Made by a program: the position numbers and the translations under genes. The notes beneath the pieces were generated by a model, which worked only from the letters and a program-made list of their open reading frames with translations, was not told the DNA's origin and made no database searches. DNA of 64,000 bases, from positions 440,001 through 504,000 of the forward strand of contig NZ_CP007806.1 in assembly GCF_000219535.2 (NCBI RefSeq), read 5' to 3'. Positions within the stretch are counted from its first letter, which is position 1; the number at the start of each line of letters is the position of its first letter. The stretch comes from Brevibacillus laterosporus LMG 15441. GTDB taxonomy: Bacteria > Bacillota > Bacilli > Brevibacillales > Brevibacillaceae. Of this stretch, positions 40,788 to 54,146 are shown piece after piece.

Positions 40788-41500
40788 TTCGTCATCCGGT
40801 AACCAAAGCCATATACCGTCTCCAATGGAAAATCAGGCATCTTTTTACGAATCCGTTTTACCAGATCATCCACGGCACGATCTGATCCGATGTAGTCATC
40901 GCCCCAAACAGCCGTAAGGATTTGCTCGCGCTGCAAAGCTTGGCCCTGATTTTTTATAAAGTAAAGCACCAAATCAAACTCTTTTGTCGTTAAATCAATC
41001 ATTTGCTCGTTTTCCTTAACCAATCTGCCTTTTTCTGAAATGAAATAGGAAGAGACATTTATCCAGTCCTCATACACTACCGGAGATTGGGCAGGTGTTG
41101 TTACAGATAGTCCAGTCTTTTCATAGGTGCGATGCAACAAACGCTGTGTGCGAATGACTAGCTCACGAGGCAAAAAGGGCTTTGCCAAATAGTCATCGCT
41201 ACCTAGCTCTAGCCCGATAATTTTATCAATATCCTGATCCCGAGCAGAAATGAACATGATCGGAACGTCTTCCCATTTATTTCGGATTAGTCTAAGAAGC
41301 TCGTATCCATCTATATCAGGCAACATAATATCAAGAATCCATAAGTGTGGTTTCGTATCGTCAAGGACAGCTAGAACCTCTTCACCGCTCTGAAAGGTTT
41401 TTACTTCAAAACCCGCCCGCACAAGATAGGAGCGCAATAGCTCTAGCAAATTCGTTTCATCATCAACCAGATAAACCAGATAAGGTGTGGTCTGAGTCAT
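40784..41500 (-). CDS. OmpR-family response regulator
   Basis: 238 residues: receiver domain with YLVDDETNLL, phosphoacceptor Asp in WILDIMLPD (about 55-58) and the Lys of YLAKPF, then a winged-helix DNA-binding domain (about 135-235) ending TVYGFGYRM. ATG 41500 lies 6 bases after AAGGAAGG; a GTG two codons earlier is less likely. Partner of the overlapping kinase. Confidence 0.94.
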   Translation of the reverse strand: MTQTTPYLVYLVDDETNLLELLRSYLVRAGFEVKTFQSGEEVLAVLDDTKPHLWILDIMLPDIDGYELLRLIRNKWEDVPIMFISARDQDIDKIIGLELGSDDYLAKPFLPRELVIRTQRLLHRTYEKTGLSVTTPAQSPVVYEDWINVSSYFISEKGRLVKENEQMIDLTTKEFDLVLYFIKNQGQALQREQILTAVWGDDYIGSDRAVDDLVKRIRKKMPDFPLETVYGFGYRMTK

Positions 41501-41647
41501 GGTCACCCTTCCTTTCTATTTATCATAGTACCATAGCTTGCATAAAAACATGTGGGAACCAAATAGAAGGAATGTGGGAAAGTTGTGGCAGGAATTATGC
41601 GGAACTTGCTCGAAAAATAGTAGGGACAAAAAAGGAGTGAGGCATAT

Positions 41648-42691
41648 ATGACACATTTCTGGAAGTATGCGGTTGTCGTTGTTACAGCATCAGCTTTATT
41701 GGCATCATGTAATCCGTTTGCAAATAAAGAACAACCACCGCAACCAAATCCAGTAACGCCACCAGTTTCTGAACCTTTACAAGAAAAGACATTTCCTTAT
41801 ACAGCTCCGCTAACAGGGGTGGGGGTGGATGAGCGAATTGATCATCGTCCCGTAATGGTTATGGTTAATAATCATCCAAAAGCTAGACCGCAATCTGGAC
41901 TGGATAAAGCTGATATCGTGTACGAAGTGCTGTCGGAAGGTGAAGTGACACGCTTTTTAGCCATTTTTCACAGTCAAACTCCTAAAACGATTGGACCAGT
42001 AAGAAGTATCCGTCCGTACTTTATTAAATTGGGCAGAGGCTTAGATTCTATTCTGGTGCATGTAGGTGGAAGCCCGGATGCTCTCACCATACTTAAAGGC
42101 GCAGATGACGATATTAATGAGATCAGTAACAGTACGTATTTCTGGAGGGAAAAGTTCCGTTCCGCTCCTCATAATGTATATACCGATCTAAGCCATATCG
42201 AAAAAGCGATGCAGACAAAAAATATGCGTTTGACCTCTGATCTACCGTTTTTCCCCTTCCTGCCTAAAGACACCAAAATAGAGCAAGGACAGCCTGCGGC
42301 AGAAATTAAGGTTAAACCGCATCCACAATACTCGCTTAGTTACAAATATGATGCGGATAAGGGGAAATATTTACGCTTTACACAAGGTGAGGTTCATAAG
42401 GATCTAACATCAGACAAACAACTTGAAATCACGAATGTACTGGTGATTTCAACTAAGCATAAGGTGCTGGATAATGAAGGCCGGCGTGAGGTCGATGTAA
42501 ATGGCCCTGGGGAAGGTTATCTGTTCCAGCAAGGAAAAGCAAAACCAATCAAATGGGCAAGAAAGGATGGCGTTATTCGGGCATTTGAGGACGCTACTCT
42601 AACGCAGGAAATTCCTTTGCTCCCGGGCAATACATGGGTAAACATCGTGCCGAATACACCAAGCCTAGACCAGCATCTTAGCTTTCAATAA
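41648..42691 (+). CDS. yerB: YerB-type DUF3048 lipoprotein
   Basis: 347 residues with signal peptide and lipobox LLASC (Cys about 19), a Pro-rich spacer, then a DUF3048 domain pair with RPVMVMVNNHPKARPQSGL and GPVRSIRPYFI. Function of the family is unknown; it is surface-exposed and lipid-anchored. AAAGGAGTGAGG precedes the ATG. In Bacillus subtilis yerB directly follows yerA; here 9 kb separate them. Confidence 0.88.
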   Translation: MTHFWKYAVVVVTASALLASCNPFANKEQPPQPNPVTPPVSEPLQEKTFPYTAPLTGVGVDERIDHRPVMVMVNNHPKARPQSGLDKADIVYEVLSEGEVTRFLAIFHSQTPKTIGPVRSIRPYFIKLGRGLDSILVHVGGSPDALTILKGADDDINEISNSTYFWREKFRSAPHNVYTDLSHIEKAMQTKNMRLTSDLPFFPFLPKDTKIEQGQPAAEIKVKPHPQYSLSYKYDADKGKYLRFTQGEVHKDLTSDKQLEITNVLVISTKHKVLDNEGRREVDVNGPGEGYLFQQGKAKPIKWARKDGVIRAFEDATLTQEIPLLPGNTWVNIVPNTPSLDQHLSFQ

Positions 42692-42722
42692 CCAAACTTT
42701 AGGAAACAGGTAAAATTGATAA

Positions 42723-42749
42723 ACATCGTCTTGCACAGAGATGTCTTTT
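42723..42749 (+). terminator. weak hairpin after yerB
   Basis: ACATC(G)TCT / AGAGATGT with a short CTTTT tail. Possibly a weak terminator. Confidence 0.4.
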
Positions 42750-42832
42750 GCTCTATCATGAAAGCAGAACTTTAGTACTTAAAAACTTTACAGAGAGAAA
42801 AAGTTCCCAAGACGATCACGGGGTGATTTTTC

Positions 42833-43123
42833 ATGCAATTAGAGAAATTGAAGGGTAAGGGAATTGAACAACTTTTTGAATCAATCTTGTCCTTAAAAGA
42901 CATGGAAGAATGCTATAAATTTTTTGATGATCTATGTACAGTAAATGAGATGCAGTCACTTGCTCAACGCTTGGAAGTGGCGCGCATGCTGCGTAAAGGA
43001 TATACCTATAACCACATTGAATCGGAAACAGGTGCGAGTACAGCGACGATCTCTCGTGTTAAGCGATGCCTCAATTACGGTAATGATGGTTACCAGCTGG
43101 CATTGGATCGGATCGGTAAATAA
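42833..43123 (+). CDS. yerC: YerC/YecD TrpR-like protein
   Basis: 96 residues of the TrpR-related YerC/YecD family. A helix-turn-helix is visible in YNHIESETGASTATISRVKRCLNYG (about 63-87). Presumed DNA-binding protein of unknown target. GGGGTG precedes the ATG at about 10 bases. Sits just ahead of pcrB exactly as in Bacillus. Confidence 0.92.
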   Translation: MQLEKLKGKGIEQLFESILSLKDMEECYKFFDDLCTVNEMQSLAQRLEVARMLRKGYTYNHIESETGASTATISRVKRCLNYGNDGYQLALDRIGK

Positions 43124-43138
43124 AGCGGAGGTATCAAC

Positions 43139-43840
43139 GTGATTGAATTTAGCAACTGGCGACATGTTTTTAAACTGGACCCAGAAAAGCCTATTGATGA
43201 CGATCAATTGGAGCAAATCTGCGAGTCAGGTACAGATGCGATTATTGTAGGGGGAACCCTTGGTGTCACATTTGACAACACGCTTGACCTAATGTCGCGT
43301 ATTAGACGCTATGCTGTACCGTGCATGCTGGAGGTCTCCAATTTGCAGGCCATCGTTCCAGGCTTTGATGGATACTTTATCCCTATCGTTTTAAATGCAA
43401 GCAATCCAGATGTGATTTTCGCTCCGCATGTAGAGGCTCTAAGCTCACTGGGAAGCTATATACATTGGGATGATATTGTAGCGGAAGGGTATCTGGTGTT
43501 TAATCCGGATTCGGCGGTAGCTGAGGTAACCAGCGCTCGTGCCATTTCGTCACAAGCAGAAGCGAAGGCTTACGTGCAAACGGCTACAAAATTATGTCGT
43601 TTGCCAATCGTGTATATCGAATACAGCGGTACATATGGCGACCCGCAGATGGTTGAGGCCTGCAAAACAGCTTTGGATGAAGGACACCTCATGTATGGTG
43701 GCGGGATTACGGATGCAAGCCAAGCTCGTGAAATGGCAGCAATCGCTGATACAGTGGTTGTTGGCAATATCATCTATGATTCTCTGGAACAGGCTCTATT
43801 TACTGTTGCTGCGGTAAAAGAGACAGAGCGTCGTTTCTAG
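43139..43840 (+). CDS. pcrB: heptaprenylglyceryl phosphate synthase
   Basis: 233-residue TIM-barrel PcrB. Condenses sn-glycerol-1-phosphate with heptaprenyl diphosphate; the product is an archaea-like ether lipid precursor found in Bacillales. Motifs: GTDAIIVGGTLGVT (about 31-44), YIEYSGTYGDP and LMYGGGITDASQA (phosphate site). GTG start with GCGGAGG 7 bases upstream. Conserved neighbour of pcrA. Confidence 0.94.
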   Translation: MIEFSNWRHVFKLDPEKPIDDDQLEQICESGTDAIIVGGTLGVTFDNTLDLMSRIRRYAVPCMLEVSNLQAIVPGFDGYFIPIVLNASNPDVIFAPHVEALSSLGSYIHWDDIVAEGYLVFNPDSAVAEVTSARAISSQAEAKAYVQTATKLCRLPIVYIEYSGTYGDPQMVEACKTALDEGHLMYGGGITDASQAREMAAIADTVVVGNIIYDSLEQALFTVAAVKETERRF

Positions 43841-43867
43841 TTTAGTTTTACTCACACATGATTTACA

Positions 43868-43905
43868 GGAAACTCCTTGAGCCAATGCCGAGGAGTTTCT
43901 TTTCT
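43868..43905 (+). terminator. terminator after pcrB
   Basis: GAAACTCCT / AGGAGTTTC with a CTTTTCTTT tail. It separates yerC-pcrB from pcrA-ligA. Confidence 0.78.
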
Positions 43906-44046
43906 TTCAGATAAAAAATGGAATAAAAAAGGAGTCTTTTTTCCTAAAAGAGTGAGTGGCATAACGGGGAAAGATATGACAAAATAGGAACATATGCTTT
44001 CTTTTGGGACGAAGGAAAAGAAGCAAAATGAAAGGTGGCTTACGGC

Positions 44047-48442
<4,396 letters not shown>

Positions 48443-48479
48443 GTGGGCTGAGGAGATATTAAGCAAAGGTGTGAAGGTG

Positions 48480-49421
48480 ATGGATAGATTCACGCTTAAA
48501 CAGATGGGAGCAAGCATTAGTGTGCTCCTTTTGCTCAGTGGTTGTGCTACTGCAACACATAAATCAGTTGAAACAGAAGTCGTAGATGCGGGCCAGACGA
48601 TGGAAGAACCGGGTGTAAAACAATCGGTGAAATTGGCTCAGATCACAGGTGAACTGACGTACCAGGATGTGTTGCAAAAAGGGGACAGTATCAATTCATT
48701 GGCTCTGGATCAAGGGGGAGAACAAGTCTGGCTGGCAACGCATGCGGGACTCTATGCATCTGCCGATCATGGATTATGGGGAGCAGTTGCAGACGAGTTG
48801 GAACAGGCGGATGTCAAGACGATCTACTTTGATCCGAAGAAGCCGAAACAGGTATATATAGCCGGTGAAAAGGTTTGCAAGGTATCCAAGGATGGGGGTA
48901 AATCCTGGAAACGGATAGAGGGAGGATTGCCACAAGGGTATGATATTCAATCTCTAATCGGAGCTTTAACCGATAAAGGGACATTCCTCTATGCATTTGT
49001 GAACCGTGAAGGCGTATATGAATCAACAGATGCCGGTGCAAATTGGCATTTACGATTCCCTATTGATTCAGTAGAAGGATATGATTTGGATTATGTACCC
49101 AGTGAGCAAAAATTGTACGTACTCACTCAAAACGAACTGTTATCAATAGATATACATGGTGGCGATTGGCAGGTTGAATGGCGAGAAAGCGATTCGCACA
49201 TTTACTCAATTGCAGCAAATAAATCTACAGACACCTTATATGCAGCAAGTGATAAAGGTATTTTAATTAAGGCTGGCAAGGAGTGGACTCTCCTATCCTC
49301 AGACCTTCCAGAAAAACTGATTAATATCTCCTACGGTACAGCCGATACACCTATCATCGGAATTGGAGAATCAGCCCAAATTTATAGATACAGCCAAGAA
49401 AAGTGGAAAAAGTGGGAGTAA
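48480..49421 (+). CDS. beta-propeller-like lipoprotein
   Basis: 313 residues. Signal peptide with lipobox LLSGC (about residue 22). The mature part has repeated Asp-box/BNR-type or sortilin-like motifs (ATHAGLYASADHG, VSKDGGKSWKRIEGG, STDAGANWH) typical of a six- or seven-bladed beta propeller. ATG 48480 has AAAGGTG 8 bases upstream; GTG codons at 48471 and 48477 are alternatives. Located between ligA and camS, a position without a counterpart in Bacillus subtilis. Function unknown; a surface binding role is likely. Confidence 0.72.
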   Translation: MDRFTLKQMGASISVLLLLSGCATATHKSVETEVVDAGQTMEEPGVKQSVKLAQITGELTYQDVLQKGDSINSLALDQGGEQVWLATHAGLYASADHGLWGAVADELEQADVKTIYFDPKKPKQVYIAGEKVCKVSKDGGKSWKRIEGGLPQGYDIQSLIGALTDKGTFLYAFVNREGVYESTDAGANWHLRFPIDSVEGYDLDYVPSEQKLYVLTQNELLSIDIHGGDWQVEWRESDSHIYSIAANKSTDTLYAASDKGILIKAGKEWTLLSSDLPEKLINISYGTADTPIIGIGESAQIYRYSQEKWKKWE

Positions 49422-49440
49422 CAAGTAAGGAGTTTGCAAT

Positions 49441-50517
49441 ATGAAAACGAAAAGAAAGCTTGTACGTTATCTTTGCATCCTGATAGCTTGTTCGGTGCTG
49501 TTGTCAGCATGTTCATTGTTACCGGGAAAGAAGGATAGCGCAGATCCGGTAGCGCCTGCCGTGTCTTCTGTTTTACAGGTGGACGAAAATTACTACGGCA
49601 GCGCCGCCATGCCTTATCAAAAGAACCAAACACGAGGCATGCTTAGCTCTAATCCTAAATATCGCATTGATTTTAGCCACTTAGAGTATGGCATGATGGA
49701 AATTGCAAAGGAAAGCTTTTCTCCGAGTTCGTACTTGTTTCAGGAAGGCCAGCGAATCTCCCGCAAGCAGGTAACCACTTGGATTGAATGGGAAAAGAAG
49801 AACCCGGAAGGTTTAAATCCGGATAAAGCCAATAAATTGCTTGTCAATGTGCTGGAGCATAATTATCTGGATAAAAAAGACCAAAAGCTGGCGGGTATAG
49901 TCTTAGGCCTATCTTTATCCCCAATTTATCAAGATCCGTCTGGTTTGGAAAAACGGTTAAGTGTGGACGAGCTACGATTGAAGGGGCAACAAATCGCTGC
50001 CAAAATCGTCATGAAGGTAAGAGCGGAGAATCCAGAGATACCGCTTGTTGTCGCGATGTATCAAGTGCCAGAATCAAGCTCTAACCTAGTACCGGGTAAT
50101 TTTATCATGTCTGGTATCGTGAATGCGAATGACAGCAGTGTTGCGAAATGGCAGCCCATCAATGAAGAATATTTCCTGCTGCCAGGGGATGCGGCATACA
50201 GCAAGTATCCACAGGCCTCTTTGCAATACGAGAAATTGATGAAGCAGGGACAGAGCTTCTTCCAGGAATTTGTGGGAATGACAGGTACGGCACGCTTCTT
50301 AAATGGAGATTTGACAGAATTGACCATCAATGCGACCGCAGAGTATGATTCTCGGACAGAAGTAATTCAGTTCACACAGATGATTGCTCAAGCAATAGAT
50401 CAATATATAGATAAAAGGGTTCATGTTAATTTTTATGTTCAGTCCATCAATCAACCATTAGCGATTTATGTGCGACCAGCTGATGGAAAATCGTACATGC
50501 ATATCTATCGAAATTAA
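49441..50517 (+). CDS. camS: CamS-family lipoprotein (YerH)
   Basis: 358 residues with lipobox VLLSACS (Cys about 24) and the CamS family core. In Enterococcus and Staphylococcus relatives the signal peptide of this protein yields the cAM373-type sex pheromone; in Bacillus the role is unknown. AAGGAG lies about 8 bases ahead of the ATG. Gene order ligA...camS is conserved with Bacillus subtilis (yerH). Confidence 0.9.
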   Translation: MKTKRKLVRYLCILIACSVLLSACSLLPGKKDSADPVAPAVSSVLQVDENYYGSAAMPYQKNQTRGMLSSNPKYRIDFSHLEYGMMEIAKESFSPSSYLFQEGQRISRKQVTTWIEWEKKNPEGLNPDKANKLLVNVLEHNYLDKKDQKLAGIVLGLSLSPIYQDPSGLEKRLSVDELRLKGQQIAAKIVMKVRAENPEIPLVVAMYQVPESSSNLVPGNFIMSGIVNANDSSVAKWQPINEEYFLLPGDAAYSKYPQASLQYEKLMKQGQSFFQEFVGMTGTARFLNGDLTELTINATAEYDSRTEVIQFTQMIAQAIDQYIDKRVHVNFYVQSINQPLAIYVRPADGKSYMHIYRN

Positions 50518-50539
50518 CACATGTGTATAAACAGAGTGA

Positions 50540-50579
50540 GACACCAATTAGACAGAACTGTTCAATTGGTGTCTTTTTT
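50540..50579 (+). terminator. terminator after camS
   Basis: GACACCAATT / AATTGGTGTC (10 bp) followed by six T. Confidence 0.9.
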
Positions 50580-50678
50580 CGTACGTTTTTAAAGAATTAT
50601 AAAGAATGGCATATATCTTGCATATATTATTTGATGTAACAAGTTGATCATGGAAGATGAAGTAGGAGGCGAACCAAA

Positions 50679-52226
50679 GTGCAAGTAGAATTCAAAAATG
50701 AACCGTTCGTTAATTTTAATCTGCCTGAAAATAAGCAAGCATTTCAAGCCGCTTTGGATATAGTTGAAAGCGAACTTGGACGTGAATATGATCTCATCAT
50801 TGGTGGAGAACGTATCAAAACGGAGAAGAAAAGCCGTTCCATGAACCCTTCCCAAAAAGATGAATGCATCGGGGTTGTTTCTCAAGCTGACCAAGAATTA
50901 GCAGAGAAAGCCATTCAAGTAGCAGCAAAAACCTTTGAAACCTGGAAACGTGTTGCTCCTACTGCTCGTTCTCGCTATTTGTACAAGGCAGCAGCTATCC
51001 TGCGCCGTCGTAAACATGAATTTTCAGCTTGGTTGGTAAAGGAATCAGGCAAAAGCTGGCCTGAGGCTGATGCTGATACAGCAGAAGCAATCGATTTCAT
51101 GGAATACTATGCAAGACAAATGGATCAATTAGGTCAGCGACATTCACTACCGCGCATTCCTGGTGAAGATAATGAGTTGTACTATATTCCTTTGGGTGTA
51201 GGAATCGTTATTCCTCCATGGAATTTCCCGCTTGCTATTATGGTAGGCATGACCACGGCAGCGTTGGTAACAGGGAATACCGTTGTTTTGAAACCAGCTT
51301 CTACTACTCCGGTCATTGCAGCTAAGTTCATGGAGATTCTTGATGAGGCAGGCGTTCCTGCTGGTGTTGTTAACTTTGTGCCAGGCAGCGGAAGCGAAAT
51401 CGGTGATTATTTAGTAGAACATACATTGACTCGTTTCATTTCATTTACAGGCTCTCGTGATGTAGGTCTGCGTATTAATGAGCTGGCGGCCAAACACCGT
51501 CCAGGTCAAAAATGGATGAAGCGTTTAGTGGCTGAAATGGGTGGCAAGGACTCGATTATTGTTGATAACGATGCTGATCTGGAATTAGCCGCACAAGCGA
51601 TTACAGCATCTGCGTTTGGTTTCTCTGGTCAAAAATGCTCGGCTTGCTCCCGCGCAATCATTCATGCAGATGTATACGACGAGGTACTGGCGCGTGTTGT
51701 TGAGCATACAAAAGCATTAACAGTAGGAAATGTCAGCAACCCTGAGTTCTATACAGGTCCAGTAGTGGATGAAAAAGCATATAATAAAATTTTGGAATAT
51801 ATCGAGATCGGAAAACAAGAGGGTAAATTAATGGCTGGTGGAGAAAAAGGGCCGGAGGAAGGCTACTATATTATGCCAACTGTATTTGCTGACGTGGCTC
51901 CAGATGCTCGAATTATGCAGGAGGAAATCTTTGGTCCGTTTGTGGCTTTCTGCAAAGCTAATGATTTTGACCATGCTTTAAAAATCGCTAACAATACAGA
52001 ATATGGACTAACTGGTTCTGTTATCAGCCGAAATCGTGCCCATTTAGAACGCGCACGTGAGGAGTTTCATGTAGGCAATTTGTATTTCAACCGTAAATGT
52101 ACAGGTGCATTAGTAGGTGTACATCCATTCGGCGGCTTCAACATGTCAGGAACGGACTCCAAAGCAGGCGGACCTGATTACCTTCTGTTATTTACACAAG
52201 CAAAATTAGTGTCTGAATTACTATAA
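50679..52226 (+). CDS. rocA: 1-pyrroline-5-carboxylate dehydrogenase
   Basis: 515-residue aldehyde dehydrogenase of the RocA/PutC type that oxidises glutamate semialdehyde to glutamate with NAD in arginine and proline breakdown. Motifs: [12 protein letters not shown] (about 180), FTGSRDVG, general base Glu in VAEMGGKDS (about 287) and nucleophile Cys in [13 protein letters not shown] (about 321). Bacillus has rocA in the same district of the yer genes (ycgN/rocA type). GTG with TAGGAGG 9 bases upstream. Confidence 0.94.
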   Translation: MQVEFKNEPFVNFNLPENKQAFQAALDIVESELGREYDLIIGGERIKTEKKSRSMNPSQKDECIGVVSQADQELAEKAIQVAAKTFETWKRVAPTARSRYLYKAAAILRRRKHEFSAWLVKESGKSWPEADADTAEAIDFMEYYARQMDQLGQRHSLPRIPGEDNELYYIPLGVGIVIPPWNFPLAIMVGMTTAALVTGNTVVLKPASTTPVIAAKFMEILDEAGVPAGVVNFVPGSGSEIGDYLVEHTLTRFISFTGSRDVGLRINELAAKHRPGQKWMKRLVAEMGGKDSIIVDNDADLELAAQAITASAFGFSGQKCSACSRAIIHADVYDEVLARVVEHTKALTVGNVSNPEFYTGPVVDEKAYNKILEYIEIGKQEGKLMAGGEKGPEEGYYIMPTVFADVAPDARIMQEEIFGPFVAFCKANDFDHALKIANNTEYGLTGSVISRNRAHLERAREEFHVGNLYFNRKCTGALVGVHPFGGFNMSGTDSKAGGPDYLLLFTQAKLVSELL

Positions 52227-52237
52227 GCATCCTGACA

Positions 52238-52285
52238 AAAAGAGGGAGCCCGCAGTAGATAAACTACTTGGGCTACCCTCTTTAT
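52238..52285. terminator. terminator after rocA
   Basis: AAAGAGGG(A)GCCC(GC)AGTAG / CTACT(T)GGGC(TA)CCCTCTTT, a long interrupted stem with a short T end. Confidence 0.8.
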
Positions 52286-52327
52286 TTATGAGTAAGATCG
52301 AACACGAGTTAACTAGATGTAGACAGG

Positions 52328-52373
52328 ATAGCTTGGCTGTAGCTACTGTTCAAGACATGATCAGCCAAGCTAT
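52328..52373. repeat. 12-bp perfect inverted repeat
   Basis: ATAGCTTGGCTG (52328-52339) and CAGCCAAGCTAT (52362-52373) are separated by 22 bases. It lies past the 3' end of the HTH-TPR gene. It lacks a T tract, so it is not a typical terminator; it may be an operator or an RNA-end structure. Confidence 0.6.
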
Positions 52374-52431
52374 GCTACTTGAATGCATCTGATCTGAATC
52401 AAAGTGCAGATAACGTTATACCGGAAAAGAA

Positions 52432-53688
52432 TTATGATATATACTGTTCGTACAGATAGTAAAAGGAGTCTATCTTGCCAAACTTTAAGTTTATTTTAGC
52501 TAACAAGGCTAGTCCTTTTAGCAAATAACGCTGGGATTTGTACTCATTAAAGTAATGCAGGGCTTCTTCTAAATGTGACAGCGCCTCAGAGCCTTTTCCC
52601 ATTTCACATAAGATAGAAGCATAGACTAACTTGGCCTCTGCATAGGCATGCTCATTTATTGAGTGCTCAAAGATATCTAAGCACAGTTGGCTAGCCTCCT
52701 CATAGCGTTGCAAGCCTTTGAGGATATTCGCATGTTCAATCTTTGATTCAATCCGTTTCGCAAGGTCTTGAGGGGAGTGAAGCGACATAGCCCGCGTGAT
52801 ATATTCATGTGCTAGCTGATAATGCTTTTGCTCGGTATAAATGACGGCTAAATTGTTGTAAATATTAGCCTCTAAGGCAAGAGAAGGAGAGATTTTTAGA
52901 ATATCTAACGATTTTTCGTAGTAGCGCTGGGCTACTTCGTACTGCTTTAAAATTTGATGGCAAACTCCTAATAATAAATAAATGGACTCCATCCGATATA
53001 TGGCGCGTAGGCTTTTGCATATCTGTTCCGCTTGCCTAAGATGTTCGATTGCCGAATGGATTTCACCCATGGAGACGTGCATATAGCCAGTAGCATGTAA
53101 CAGGGTGATATGTAATAAGCCATTAATTTGGTAACGGTTGGTTAATTGTATTGCTTCGTTTAAATAGGGAAGAGCCTTATCTGCTTTCTTCGTCTTGCAA
53201 TAATAAAAGCCCAATGAAGTAAGGATACGTACTTGCCATTCATATTTATCAAGTTCACGGGCAATTTTAATGCTTTCTTGAAAGAGGGATTCCGCAATAT
53301 CGAAATGATTTCTATTCTCCGATAAGACAGCTTTCGACCAAAGATACATACACGTTTGCTCAAGACTCATTTCAGCGCCCTCTAATTTATTGAACCATTT
53401 TTGGGCGATCTCCCACTCCTGTGCATCAATGCTATTTACCAGATGGCGAAAGTTATTTTCGATTTCAATTTTTGTAAAGGCTGGTTTGACAGTTGGAGTA
53501 AAAATAGTGGAGAGATCGGTCTGTAATTTCTTAGCTAGTTCTTCTAGGATTTCAGGAGAGGGAACGACATCTCCTTTTTCTATTTGGCTAATATAACTAC
53601 GATTGCAAATACCTTCAGCTAGCTCACCTTGGGTTAGGCCTAGCTTCTTACGATATTCTCGAATTCCTTTTCCGATTTGATTGCTCAC
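52432..53688 (-). CDS. HTH-TPR regulator of the NprR/PlcR type
   Basis: 418 residues. An N-terminal Cro/C1-type helix-turn-helix (about 6-62; LTQGELAEGICNRSYISQIEKG) is followed by about eight to nine tetratricopeptide repeats filling residues 70-415. Length and plan match NprR (about 420 residues), one of the RNPP proteins controlled by a small imported peptide. A cognate pro-peptide gene normally lies just downstream, but none with signal sequence and ribosome binding site could be read at 52240-52430. It may answer to a distant peptide, a host factor, or none. A start at ATG 53688 is preceded by AAGGTGAG. Confidence 0.85.
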   Translation of the reverse strand: MSNQIGKGIREYRKKLGLTQGELAEGICNRSYISQIEKGDVVPSPEILEELAKKLQTDLSTIFTPTVKPAFTKIEIENNFRHLVNSIDAQEWEIAQKWFNKLEGAEMSLEQTCMYLWSKAVLSENRNHFDIAESLFQESIKIARELDKYEWQVRILTSLGFYYCKTKKADKALPYLNEAIQLTNRYQINGLLHITLLHATGYMHVSMGEIHSAIEHLRQAEQICKSLRAIYRMESIYLLLGVCHQILKQYEVAQRYYEKSLDILKISPSLALEANIYNNLAVIYTEQKHYQLAHEYITRAMSLHSPQDLAKRIESKIEHANILKGLQRYEEASQLCLDIFEHSINEHAYAEAKLVYASILCEMGKGSEALSHLEEALHYFNEYKSQRYLLKGLALLAKINLKFGKIDSFYYLYEQYIS

Positions 53689-54146
53689 CTTACCTCACCC
53701 TTTTTGTCAGAATTGTTCTATTGTTTATTATACAAGAATTTTCACTATTTTTACATTTCTTATCCCTGATCTTCATATTCTTTTTGTCAACTTAATCGAC
53801 AAATATGATGAACCGTCAGTTTTTGTAAAAAATGCTTGGATGATAACCGAGTTGCTTCCTTTTTTTAAATTTTTAAAAATATCTTTCGGTAGAACTATGA
53901 AATTCTTACATCTATGGTACGATAAGTATGGTATATAAATAAGAAATCATACTTTATACCTGTTTTCTTTGTGCATGAAATACATAGAATCTAGGTAAGC
54001 CGATCTGGATTGGCTCCGCACAGCACGACCTACAAAACTATAGATCCGTTGGCTGTTGGATTGTACTATTTAATTTGTTATCGTCAGAGGCGTTCTACAT
54101 GACATCATATCCCTCTGGTGGTGTAGGGAAAAGGAGAGCTGCGGGA
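53689..54146. other. divergent intergenic region before the chemoreceptor gene
   Basis: About 460 A/T-rich bases without a convincing gene; a frame at 53681-53938 lacks a ribosome binding site and family features. GCCGATCT at 53999-54006 resembles the SigD (flagellar sigma) -10 element, fitting a chemotaxis gene, though the -35 TAAA is poor. Confidence 0.5.
53978..54006 (+). promoter_or_regulatory. possible SigD-type promoter
   Basis: GCCGATCT matches the SigD -10 consensus GCCGATAT at 7 of 8 bases. The -35 part at the correct distance (around AAAT/ATAC, 53978-53983) is weak. Context, 140 bases before a chemoreceptor gene, supports it. Confidence 0.35.

Noticed and set aside
52370-52400. Reverse-strand 11-residue frame (MHSSIAWLIMS) after the HTH-TPR gene as a pheromone gene
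   Set aside because: No ribosome binding site, no secretion signal and it runs into the inverted repeat.
53681-53938. 85-codon frame upstream of the chemoreceptor
   Set aside because: It starts within the regulator's own start region, is A/T-rich and lacks a ribosome binding site.
53990-54080. c-di-GMP riboswitch before the chemoreceptor gene
   Set aside because: GCACAGCACGACC looked suggestive, but the GEMM core and the paired helices are absent.
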